Assembly (NCBI GenBank): GCA_021826565.1
Contig: JAKAZJ010000050.1
Location: 1-8,685 of the forward strand
Source of the DNA: Pseudomonadota bacterium
GTDB lineage: Bacteria; Pseudomonadota; Alphaproteobacteria; Acetobacterales; Acetobacteraceae
Direction of reading: 5' to 3'
DNA length: 8,685 nucleotides
Shown here: positions 1-5,628 of the stretch, piece after piece
Layout: the number at the start of each line of letters is the position of its first letter
Numbering within the stretch: position 1 is the first letter of the stretch
Translations under genes and position numbers: made by a program
Notes under the pieces: generated by a model
Seen by the model: only the letters and a program-made list of their open reading frames with translations
Database searches by the model: none
What the model was told of the DNA's origin: nothing

Positions 1-351
1 CAGGATCAGCGCGACCGGCTCGCCCACATAGCGCACCCGGTCGGCCGCCAGCAGCGGCTGCGGGGCGAAGGCGAACGGCGCGCCGGTATGCGGATTGGCC
101 TGCACCGTCGGCAGCAGCGGGCCGATCCCGTCGGCCGCAAGCTCCGCCGCGGTCAGCACCGCCCGCACGCCAGGAAGCGCGCGCGCCGCCGCCGCATCGA
201 GCGCGGTCAGGCTGGCATGGGCGTGCGGCGAGCGCAGCACCACCGCCCGCAGCGCGCCGGGGAACGGAAGATCGTCCAGATAGGCGCCGCGTCCGATCAG
301 GAAGCGGGCGTCCTCGCGACGTACCAGACTGGCGCCGATCGGGGCGTTCAT
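1..351 (-). CDS. Molybdenum hydroxylase large subunit (xanthine/CO dehydrogenase family), N-terminal fragment
   Basis: The first 117 residues are visible and the gene continues past the left edge without a stop. The protein begins MNAPIGASLVRREDARFLIG and continues with RGAYLDDL and LRSPHAHA, then, near residues 103-117, AADRVRYVGEPVALIL. This is the standard opening of the molybdopterin-binding large subunit of the xanthine dehydrogenase/aldehyde oxidase/CO dehydrogenase family; the a/b-hammerhead domain starts near residue 20. Such subunits bind the Mo-pterin cytosine dinucleotide cofactor and oxidise or hydroxylate small substrates, usually together with a [2Fe-2S] and an FAD subunit, neither of which is visible here. 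The ATG lies 5 nt after the stop of the upstream nitroreductase and has no clear Shine-Dalgarno of its own, which suggests translational coupling. The substrate cannot be told: the residues that separate CO, xanthine and aldehyde enzymes lie outside the window. Confidence 0.88.
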   Translation of the reverse strand, partial: MNAPIGASLVRREDARFLIGRGAYLDDLPFPGALRAVVLRSPHAHASLTALDAAAARALPGVRAVLTAAELAADGIGPLLPTVQANPHTGAPFAFAPQPLLAADRVRYVGEPVALIL

Positions 352-356
352 GCGGG

Positions 357-1193
357 TCAGCGCAGCGGAAACCCGAGCGCGGCCAGCGAGGCACGCATGT
401 GCTCACGCCCGCGCAAGGCGGCGGCGTCCTTCACGCGGTCGATACATTGCTCGGTCCAGTCGATCGGGCGCATCGCCTGTTCGCGCTGGAACGCGCGCAA
501 GGTTGCGTCATAGGCGGCGATCGGGGCGTCTGCCTGGGCCGGGCGGTAGGTCTCGCGGTGCAACACCACGTCCAGCGGCAGGCGCGGTTTCACGTCCGCG
601 CCGGCGGCCGGGTCGGGCCAGCCGATCGCCATGCCGAAGACGGCGAACACGCGCGGCGGCAGGCCGAGTTCGCGCGCCACCTGTTCCGGATGGTTGCGCA
701 TCGCGCCGACATAGACCCCGCCAAGCCCCAGGGATTCGGCGGCAAGCAGCGCGTTCTGCGCGGCCAGCGCGGCATCGATGATGCCGACCATGAACTCCTC
801 CAGATACAGCGTGCCGGTAACCGGCTGGCCGCGCGCGGCGGCAAAACTCTCCAGCCGGTGCAGATCGGCCAGCCACACCAGAAGCAGCGGGGCCTGGGAG
901 ATGAAGCCCTGCTGGCCGGCGAGCTCGGCGAGGCGGGATTTGCGGGCCGGCTCCTGCACCGCGACCACGCTCCAGAGCTGGAGGTTCGACGAGGTGGCGG
1001 CCGATTGCGCGGCCGTGACCAGGGTTTCCAGCGTGTGCTCCGCCAGCGCGCGGGGGAGGAAATGGCGCACCGAACGATGCGCCAGGATCGTGTCCAGGAC
1101 CGCGTTCCACGCCGGCGGCGGCGCGGCGGCGGCGCGATGACGGCGGGCAAGGGCGGCCTCGGCCGCGGCGGCCGGAACGAGGGAGTCGGGCAT
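357..1193 (-). CDS. NfsA-like FMN-dependent nitroreductase/NAD(P)H oxidoreductase
   Basis: A 278-residue protein of the nitroreductase superfamily, expected to be a cytosolic FMN flavoenzyme reducing nitro or quinone compounds with NAD(P)H. Visible motifs are HRSVRHF (39-45, the FMN-phosphate-binding arginines), AAQSAATSSNLQLWS (61-75), SLGLGGVYVGAMRN (154-167) and VKPRLPLDVVLHRETY (201-216). All are typical of the NfsA/FRP branch rather than NfsB. It is longer than E. coli NfsA (about 240 aa), with an Ala-rich N-terminal extension of about 30 residues before the core. The ATG at 1193 is chosen because GGAG sits 7 nt upstream and the family match begins soon after it; the open frame extends back to 1436 only by reading the antisense strand of a tRNA. 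It precedes the molybdenum hydroxylase gene by 5 nt, so the two probably form an operon. The physiological substrate is unknown. Confidence 0.9.
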   Translation of the reverse strand: MPDSLVPAAAAEAALARRHRAAAAPPPAWNAVLDTILAHRSVRHFLPRALAEHTLETLVTAAQSAATSSNLQLWSVVAVQEPARKSRLAELAGQQGFISQAPLLLVWLADLHRLESFAAARGQPVTGTLYLEEFMVGIIDAALAAQNALLAAESLGLGGVYVGAMRNHPEQVARELGLPPRVFAVFGMAIGWPDPAAGADVKPRLPLDVVLHRETYRPAQADAPIAAYDATLRAFQREQAMRPIDWTEQCIDRVKDAAALRGREHMRASLAALGFPLR

Positions 1194-1200
1194 GGAGGGT

Positions 1201-1204
1201 CTCC
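1201..1204 (-). promoter_or_regulatory. Ribosome binding site of the nitroreductase gene
   Basis: GGAG on the minus strand lies 7 nt before the ATG at 1193. It supports this start over upstream in-frame codons, which would extend the protein through the tRNA antisense. Confidence 0.65.
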
Positions 1205-1223
1205 GCAACGCGGGGGGTTTACG

Positions 1224-1240
1224 CCAAGCTGCCCGCTTGG
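1224..1240. promoter_or_regulatory. 17-bp palindrome upstream of the nitroreductase gene (candidate operator)
   Basis: CCAAGC-TGCCC-GCTTGG is a perfect 6-bp inverted repeat with a 5-nt spacer, 30 nt upstream of the nitroreductase start codon. There is no T-run after it on either strand, so a terminator is unlikely. A dimeric regulator site, or a small hairpin in the nitroreductase 5' leader, would fit. No regulator gene is visible nearby. The palindrome is seen directly; its function is inferred. Confidence 0.35.
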
Positions 1241-1280
1241 ATCGGCGGTGTCCATGCGGGGCGTGTAGGTCGTGTTCCGG

Positions 1281-1309
1281 TTTCGCAATCGCGATGCGAT
1301 GTGCTAGCC
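1281..1309 (+). promoter_or_regulatory. Weak candidate promoter for tRNA-Pro and the NDUFS4-like gene
   Basis: TTTCGC at 1281-1286 and CTAGCC at 1304-1309 are 17 bp apart. The second overlaps GCTA, the core of the -10 element described for the Caulobacter housekeeping sigma factor. A start near 1315 would give a tRNA leader of about 10 nt. A near-palindrome, TCGCA-N7-TGCGA (1283-1299), lies inside it and could be a regulatory site. The match to consensus is poor, so position is the main argument. Confidence 0.3.
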
Positions 1310-1324
1310 AGCGCGGGTTATCGT

Positions 1325-1402
1325 CGGGGCGTGGCGCAGCCTGGTCAGCGCGCGTGTTTTGGGTACACGAGGCCGCCGGTTCAAATCCGGCCGCCCCGAC
1401 CA
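1325..1402 (+). tRNA. tRNA-Pro (anticodon UGG)
   Basis: A full cloverleaf can be folded by eye. The acceptor stem CGGGGCG/CGCCCCG has 7 of 7 pairs including the C1-G72 pair typical of bacterial tRNA-Pro. The D stem is GCGC/GCGC. The anticodon stem CGTGT/ACACG is perfect with loop TTTGGGT, giving anticodon TGG at 1360-1362. The variable loop is AGGCC, and the T stem GCCGG/CCGGC is perfect with loop TTCAAAT. The discriminator A is at 1399 and CCA is encoded at 1400-1402. It decodes CCA and, by wobble, other proline codons. The antisense strand translates as GAAGFEPAASCTQ, a familiar spurious peptide over tRNA genes. The next gene's ribosome binding site starts only 8 nt after the CCA. Confidence 0.97.
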
Positions 1403-1409
1403 TCTGCCG

Positions 1410-1414
1410 AAGGA
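1410..1414 (+). promoter_or_regulatory. Ribosome binding site of the NDUFS4-like gene
   Basis: AAGGA lies 8 nt before the ATG at 1423 and 7 nt after the tRNA CCA end. It fixes the start at 1423 and shows that the ribosome site lies entirely in the short tRNA trailer. Confidence 0.7.
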
Positions 1415-1422
1415 ACTCCGCC

Positions 1423-1728
1423 ATGCGTGCCCGCATCCATCAGCCGCCGAAATCCGCGATGCAGTCAGGCCGCGCCGGCACGCATCACTGGGTGCTGGAA
1501 TTCGAATCCGATCGCCCGAACGCAGCGGACCCGTTGATGGGCTGGATCGGCGGGGCCGACACCCAGACCCAGGTGCGGCTGAACTTCCCCACCAAGGACG
1601 AGGCCCTGGCCTACGCCGCCCGCCACGGGTTGGACGCGGAAGTGGAGCTGCCGACCGCGCGCACGCTGCGTCCCAAGGCCTACGCGGATAATTTCCGCGT
1701 CGGCCGGCGGGAGTTGTGGACGCACTGA
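1423..1728 (+). CDS. NDUFS4-like complex I accessory subunit (ETC complex I subunit conserved region)
   Basis: A 101-residue protein matching the family of mitochondrial NDUFS4 (18 kDa/AQDQ subunit) and its alphaproteobacterial homologues. The signature is seen along its length: MRARIHQPPKSAMQSGRA at the start, WVLEFE (23-28), DPLMGWIGGADTQTQVRL (36-53), FPTKDEALAYAARHGL (55-70) and KAYADNFRVGR (85-95). The length is typical of the bacterial members. In this family the protein is a peripheral accessory subunit of NADH:ubiquinone oxidoreductase, placed near the NADH-oxidising module and helping its assembly or stability. It has no cofactor-binding residues of its own. No nuo genes are nearby, as is usual for this stand-alone gene. 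Start 1423 is supported by AAGGA 8 nt upstream. It lies 20 nt after tRNA-Pro and probably shares its transcript. It converges with the ATP-grasp gene, with 22 nt between the stops. Confidence 0.93.
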   Translation: MRARIHQPPKSAMQSGRAGTHHWVLEFESDRPNAADPLMGWIGGADTQTQVRLNFPTKDEALAYAARHGLDAEVELPTARTLRPKAYADNFRVGRRELWTH

Positions 1729-1750
1729 GCGCGGGGATCAGCGGCTCGGA

Positions 1751-2845
1751 TCAGTCGCTTTCCGGATAGGCGGCCATCAGCCGTGTCTGCCGGCGCCATA
1801 ACTGCCACAGCGCGCGCATCCCGGTCGGGCGGGCGCCCGCCGCGCGGTTCGCCGCGCCGATCCGCCACGCCGCCGCATAATGGAAGAACTGCGCCCGCCA
1901 GGCATCCCAAAGCCGGGTGCGCGGATCCCAGACATGGGTGGCCTCGGCGCCGGCGCCGTTGATCTCGATCACCTGCAAGCCCTCGCCCCGGGTCAGGGCG
2001 GCGAGCGTATCGAAGCGCACATCGAACCGGCCGAAATGGAATCGCGGCAGGGCGCGGGCCAACCGCTCGATCGCGGCCGTCAGCGCCGGGGTCGCGTGGT
2101 CCGTGCCGTCGCGGAAGATCGAGCCACGGCAGTGATTGCCGACGAACACCAGCGGCACCTGCGTGCCCTGGGCGGGCACGGTGTCGGCCTGCGCGGCCAG
2201 ACGCGGCAGATACAGCTGCGCGATCCGCCCGGCGCGGGGATCGGCCAGGATCAGTTGGCGCAGGGTGGAGCGCCCGTCCCCGGTCACCACCGGCGAGGAT
2301 TTCAAGGTGATGGAGGTGATCCGGCCGACCGCGTCGTCGGGGTGGCGGATATAGAAAATCCCCGCTTCGCCGGGTGCCGTGACCAGTTGCTGAAGCAGCA
2401 CCGCGGCATCGGCGGGAAACCCGGCAAGGTAGCGCGCGAGCGCCGCCGGATCGGCAATCCGGCGTACGCCGGCGCCGTTGCAGCCGATATCGGGCTTGGC
2501 CACCAGCGGATAGGTCAGTCCGGCGGCCTCCATCGCCGCCTCGGCCGCCGGCAGCGTGGCGCCGGGCGCGAGCAGGACATACGGGGCGATCAGGGCGCGC
2601 GCGCGGCCGGCCACCTGATCCAGGATCTCGGTCTTGGATTCCCCGCACAACCCGCCGGCGGTGATCGCCGGGTTCGCGGCCGTCAGCAGCGTGGCGGAAC
2701 GATAGCGCAGCGCCAGCCCGGCGGCCTGGGCCAGGATCGGCAGGTAGAACAGCGCGGCGGGCCAGAACTCGAAGAACGACAGCGCCGGCGGCTCGGTCCG
2801 CGACGGCCCGGGCCAGGGCAGCGACAGGGTGGGATCGTGGCTCAT
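1751..2845 (-). CDS. Uncharacterised ATP-grasp carboxylate-amine ligase-like protein
   Basis: A 364-residue protein with an ATP-grasp fold. The central part has YPLVAKPDIGCNGAGVRRI (112-130), where K117 is the likely ATP-binding lysine followed by a glycine-rich loop. FGRFDVRFD (271-279) and LQVIEINGAGAEATHVWDP (290-308) give the C-terminal Mg-binding site, with E294 and N296 as the usual E-x-N pair. ATP-grasp enzymes form an acyl-phosphate and ligate it to an amine or similar nucleophile; the substrates here are not recognisable. Before the fold is an aromatic stretch, FFEFWPAALFYLPILAQAAG (24-43), which could lie at the membrane, and a conserved-looking GGLCGESKTEILDQV (64-78). ATG at 2845 overlaps the DedA stop in an ATGA, so the two are translationally coupled. 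It may be labelled D-Ala-D-Ala ligase-like, but it differs too much from Ddl for me to assert that. Confidence 0.82.
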   Translation of the reverse strand: MSHDPTLSLPWPGPSRTEPPALSFFEFWPAALFYLPILAQAAGLALRYRSATLLTAANPAITAGGLCGESKTEILDQVAGRARALIAPYVLLAPGATLPAAEAAMEAAGLTYPLVAKPDIGCNGAGVRRIADPAALARYLAGFPADAAVLLQQLVTAPGEAGIFYIRHPDDAVGRITSITLKSSPVVTGDGRSTLRQLILADPRAGRIAQLYLPRLAAQADTVPAQGTQVPLVFVGNHCRGSIFRDGTDHATPALTAAIERLARALPRFHFGRFDVRFDTLAALTRGEGLQVIEINGAGAEATHVWDPRTRLWDAWRAQFFHYAAAWRIGAANRAAGARPTGMRALWQLWRRQTRLMAAYPESD

Positions 2846-3441
2846 TGCGGCGGCGCCGCCAGCGCCGGGCGCGGGCGGGACAGGACGCGCAGGATATGCC
2901 CGGCGAGCAGCAGGCATAGCACCATACCCGCCGCGCCGGCCCAGCGCCAGACGCCGTAATGGGCCATCAGCACCGCGCCCATGCGCAGCGAGACCAAGAA
3001 CAGGCCGGAGGTCCAGACCGTGGTCGCCAGCGCCGTCGCCACGGCGAAGCGGCGCAGATCGGCGCCCAGATAACCGCAGGTGGTGTAGGTGGGCAGGCGG
3101 ACGCCGGGCAGGAAGCGGGCCACCAGCACTACGCGGAACACCCGGCCGGCGAGCCAGGCGCGTACCATCTCGGTCCGCTGCGGCGGGAGCAGACGGCGCA
3201 TTGCGGGGACCCGCGCGGCCAGCCAGCCAAGGCCATACAGACCCAGATCCCCGGCGACGATCCCGACATACAGGGACGCCAACGCCAGCGGCACCGAGAT
3301 GGCTCCCGATTGGGCCGCCATGGCGGCGAACACCGTGGCCGCGTCCTCCAGGATGAAGGTCGCCAGCACGATCGTCCCGGCCTGCAGCGCAGGGTGATGG
3401 GCGGCAAAGCCGATCAGGGTTCGGACCGACAGGTCCAACAT
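2842..3441 (-). CDS. DedA/VTT-domain inner membrane protein
   Basis: A 199-residue hydrophobic protein of the DedA (VTT, SNARE-associated) family. The diagnostic motif is VARFLPGVRLPTYTTCGYLG (107-126); R109 and R115 have the same spacing as the two arginines essential in E. coli YqjA/YghB. An acidic pair E32-D33 and GDLGLYGLGW (64-73) match the N-terminal half of the fold. Hydrophobic segments lie near 18-31, 48-65, 134-152 and 165-183. Members are implicated in undecaprenyl-phosphate or phospholipid movement across the membrane and in proton-dependent homeostasis. The PSE-type acidic position after the first motif appears to be missing, replaced by ATVFAAMAAQSG, which may mark a subfamily. 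ATG 3441 is the only usable start, since an in-frame stop lies 8 codons upstream; its Shine-Dalgarno is weak. The stop overlaps the ATP-grasp start. The substrate is unknown. Confidence 0.88.
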   Translation of the reverse strand: MLDLSVRTLIGFAAHHPALQAGTIVLATFILEDAATVFAAMAAQSGAISVPLALASLYVGIVAGDLGLYGLGWLAARVPAMRRLLPPQRTEMVRAWLAGRVFRVVLVARFLPGVRLPTYTTCGYLGADLRRFAVATALATTVWTSGLFLVSLRMGAVLMAHYGVWRWAGAAGMVLCLLLAGHILRVLSRPRPALAAPPQ

Positions 3442-3472
3442 GGGTGGCGACCCGTCGGGTGGTTATGTCCCG

Positions 3473-3501
3473 CATATAGGCCCGGGCCGGTCAACGATGA
3501 A
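3473..3501 (-). promoter_or_regulatory. Candidate promoter of the DedA/ATP-grasp pair
   Basis: On the minus strand, TTCATC (3501-3496) and TATATG (3478-3473) are 17 bp apart; -10 has four of six consensus bases and -35 three. Transcription would start near 3466, about 25 nt before the DedA ATG. The spacer holds a perfect 10-bp palindrome, GGCCCGGGCC (3479-3488). The rest of the 160-bp spacer 3442-3601 shows no gene and no convincing terminator for the che operon. A second, weaker pair is TTGCAA (3564-3569) and ATCAAA (3541-3546), also 17 bp apart. Confidence 0.35.
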
Positions 3502-3601
3502 GGGGCCGCGCCGCGCGGATCGGGCGCAGGGCGGTTAAGATTTGATGGAATCGGCTTCATGTTTTGCAATCGCGCGGTACCCGGCGCCGACCCGTGTTCG
3601 G

Positions 3602-4516
3602 TCAGAACAGCGCGGCCAGAGCCTCCGCGGCGATGGTGGCGATTTCGGGATCGTCCGGCATCGGCCAGCACGCCGCCGGCTCCGCCAGCCCGCCCGGTCG
3701 CGGCGCAGGGCGGTAGGCGCCCGGGCCGTCGGGCACCGCCAGCAGCTTGTCGGTAAGGCCCAGCACCGTCTCCGCCCCGCCGAGATACAGCACCCCATCG
3801 GGGGCGAGCTGGCGCGCGATTGCGTCCAGGACCCGCGCCTTGGTCGGCGGATCGAAATAGATCAGCACGTTGCGACAGAACACCACGTCGAACCGACCGA
3901 GCGGACTGGGATCGTCCAGCAGGTTCCATTCGCGGAACGTGACCGCGGCGCGCAGGGTCTCGGCGATGCGCCAGCTCGCTTCCTCCTTGCGGAAATGGCG
4001 GACCAGCATCTGCACCGGCAGACCGCGCTGCACCTCGAACTGGGTGTAGAGGCCGGCGCGCGCCCGAGCCAGCGGCTCGCGCGCCAGATCGGTGCCGAGG
4101 ATTTCGATCCGCCGATCCGACAGGGCGGGGCGCAGCTCGGCGGCGATCATCGCCAGGGAATAGGCTTCCTGGCCGGTGGAGGCGGCGGCGGACCAGATGC
4201 GCAACGCCGTGCCGGGCGGGCGCGCGGCATGCAGGCGCGGCAGGGCGGTCGCGCGCACATGGGCGAACGGCTTGGTGTCACGGAAGAACAGGCTCTCGTT
4301 GGTGGTCATCGCTTCCACCACTTCGCGCACCAGACGCTCCGCGCCGGGCGCGCGCAGGCGGCCCGCGAGCGCGGCCAGGTCGGGCAGGTGCTCCCGCTTC
4401 GCGATCGGCCCGAGCCGGGTTTCCAGCAGATAGGTCTTGTCCGGGCCGATGGTCAGGCCGGAGCGATCGCGCAAAACTGCGGCGAAGGTTGCGAACGCGG
4501 CGGCGGGCAGCGTCAT
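3602..4516 (-). CDS. cheR: Chemotaxis protein methyltransferase CheR
   Basis: A 304-residue S-adenosylmethionine-dependent methyltransferase that methylates glutamates on chemoreceptors during adaptation. The N-terminal helical domain is followed by TTNESLFFRD (71-80; R79 corresponds to the substrate-site arginine of Salmonella CheR). Then come the SAM-binding RIWSAAASTGQEAYSLAM (106-123), GTDL (141-144; D143 contacts SAM), and FCRNVLIYFD (213-222) with Y220. In the SAM loop the common Cys and Pro of CSTGQEPYS are both Ala. The length is slightly above Salmonella CheR (about 286 aa). The last about 25 residues end in a short Ala-rich helix. ATG 4516 overlaps the cheB stop (ATGA) and begins just before the family match; the open frame extends 33 codons further only by overlapping cheB. 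It is the last gene of the che operon in this window. Confidence 0.96.
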   Translation of the reverse strand: MTLPAAAFATFAAVLRDRSGLTIGPDKTYLLETRLGPIAKREHLPDLAALAGRLRAPGAERLVREVVEAMTTNESLFFRDTKPFAHVRATALPRLHAARPPGTALRIWSAAASTGQEAYSLAMIAAELRPALSDRRIEILGTDLAREPLARARAGLYTQFEVQRGLPVQMLVRHFRKEEASWRIAETLRAAVTFREWNLLDDPSPLGRFDVVFCRNVLIYFDPPTKARVLDAIARQLAPDGVLYLGGAETVLGLTDKLLAVPDGPGAYRPAPRPGGLAEPAACWPMPDDPEIATIAAEALAALF

Positions 4517-5628
4517 GGCCGCGCGTCCCGAAGCAGCGCGCCCCGAAGCAGCGCCCCCCGAAGCAGCGTGCGGAGCCGGGGCGCAAGCTCGGCCAACGGC
4601 AGGACGGCGTGGCACAGCCCGGCCTGGGCGATCGCGCCGGGCATGCCCCAGACCACGCTGGTGGCCTCGTCCTGCGCCAGCGCGGTGCCGCCGGCGGCGA
4701 CCACGGCGCGGGTGCCTTCCAGCCCGTCATGGCCCATGCCGGTCAGCATCGCCACCAGCACCCGGCCGTCGGCGGCCGCGGCGGCGGATAGCAGCATCGG
4801 GTCCACCGCGGGGCGGCAGTAATTCACCGCCGGCGCGTCCGACAAGCGGGCGACGAAGCCGCTGGCGGTTGATTCGATCAGCAGGTGACGGTCGCCGGGG
4901 GCGAGATAGGCGCGGCCGGGAAGCAGCGTTTCGCGGTCCTTCGCCTCGGCGCAAGGCAGGGCGCCCAGCGCGGTGATGTGTGCGGCCAGCATGGCGGTGA
5001 AGGCCGGCGGCATGTGCTGGGTGATGACCACCGGCACGGCGATGTCGGCGCCGAGATCGCCGATCAGCCGCAACAGCGCCTGCGGCCCGCCGGTGGAGCT
5101 GCCGATCGCCAGCAGCCGGGGCGGGTGGCCCGGGGCGGGCCGGGTTGCGACAGGCCGAGTTGCGGCGGGATGAGCCGCGGTCGGTCGGTCCGGCGGGCCC
5201 GCACCCAAGCCGCGGCGCAGCCGCGCCAGCCCCTTCACCTTGGCCAGCAGCTCGGCGCGGAAACCCAGATCATTCAGGCCGGTTACGGCCGAGGGTTTCG
5301 GGATGTAATCCGCCGCCCCCAGCCGCAGCGCGCGCAGCGCGATATCCGCCCCGCGCGTGGTCAGGGTGGAGGCCATCACGATCCGCACGCGGGGATCGAC
5401 TTTCAGCAGTTCCGGCAGCGCGCCGATGCCGTCCAGCACCGGCATCTCGATATCCAGCACGATCACATCGGCGGGCACGCGGCGCAGCGTGTCCACGCCT
5501 TCGCGCCCGTCGGCGGCGCGGGCAACCACGGTGATGTCCGGATCGGCGTCCAGGATGCGGGCGATGGCGCTGCGGATCACCGCGGAATCGTCGCAGATCA
5601 TGACCCGCGCGGGGGCGGCCGTGCTCAC
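4513..5628 (-). CDS. cheB: Chemotaxis response regulator/protein-glutamate methylesterase CheB
   Basis: A 371-residue cytosolic enzyme that removes methyl groups from, and deamidates, chemoreceptors when phosphorylated by CheA. The receiver domain (about 7-125) has the acidic pair D13-D14 in MICDDS, phosphoacceptor D59 in VLDIEMPVLDG, S87/T88 and K111 in YIPKPSA. A Pro/Ala/Thr-rich linker (about 140-170) leads to the esterase domain with the full catalytic triad: S178 in AIGSSTGGPQA, H205 in ITQHMPP and D301 in LTGMGHDG. The start is taken as GTG at 5628, which overlaps the cheY stop in a GTGA; an internal ATG ten codons in would leave the receiver almost intact and cannot be excluded. It is slightly longer than usual (about 350) because of the linker and the repeated LLRGA tail. 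The stop overlaps the cheR ATG. Confidence 0.96.
   Translation of the reverse strand: MSTAAPARVMICDDSAVIRSAIARILDADPDITVVARAADGREGVDTLRRVPADVIVLDIEMPVLDGIGALPELLKVDPRVRIVMASTLTTRGADIALRALRLGAADYIPKPSAVTGLNDLGFRAELLAKVKGLARLRRGLGAGPPDRPTAAHPAATRPVATRPAPGHPPRLLAIGSSTGGPQALLRLIGDLGADIAVPVVITQHMPPAFTAMLAAHITALGALPCAEAKDRETLLPGRAYLAPGDRHLLIESTASGFVARLSDAPAVNYCRPAVDPMLLSAAAAADGRVLVAMLTGMGHDGLEGTRAVVAAGGTALAQDEATSVVWGMPGAIAQAGLCHAVLPLAELAPRLRTLLRGALLRGALLRDARP
4527..4571 (-). repeat. Three 15-bp tandem repeats in the cheB 3' end
   Basis: The 12-mer CCCGAAGCAGCG starts at 4527, 4542 and 4557, giving an exact 15-bp period with a variable last triplet. In the cheB frame it encodes the tail LLRGALLRGALLRDARP. 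The array ends about 10 bp upstream of the cheR start, so changes in copy number would lengthen CheB by 5 residues without shifting frame. Confidence 0.9.
5138..5167 (-). repeat. Imperfect 15-bp duplication in the cheB linker
   Basis: GGCCGGGTTGCGACA (5138-5152) is followed directly by GGCCGAGTTGCGGCG (5153-5167), with 11 of 15 bases identical. In frame it encodes the repetitive AATRPVATRPA part of the interdomain linker. Confidence 0.7.

Noticed and set aside
1194..1436. Upstream extension of the nitroreductase frame to an ATG at 1436.
   Set aside because: The extra 81 residues read the antisense of tRNA-Pro (GAAGFEPAASCTQ, a known artefact) and the intergenic region; a good ribosome site supports 1193.
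1724..1755. Inverted repeat ACTGA/TCAGT between the convergent genes as a bidirectional terminator.
   Set aside because: The arms are only 5 bp and arise because both genes end in a similar stop context; no GC stem with T-run is present.
1880..2959. Long plus-strand open frame of 359 codons opposite the ATP-grasp gene.
   Set aside because: Same pattern of antisense shadow, with Gly/Arg/Gln-rich sequence and no family features.
2846..3475. Open frame extending the ATP-grasp gene upstream to 3475.
   Set aside because: It overlaps the DedA gene completely in another frame, the extra sequence is Arg/Pro/Gly-rich without family features, and ATG 2845 forms a typical ATGA overlap.
3570..3601. Possible terminator hairpin after cheR.
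   Set aside because: Only 4-bp stems such as CCGA/TCGG can be drawn and no T-run follows.
3542..4822. Long plus-strand open frame of 426 codons opposite cheR/cheB.
   Set aside because: An antisense shadow in GC-rich DNA: low-complexity Arg/Gly/Ala/Gln composition, no recognisable domain, and both opposite genes are certain.
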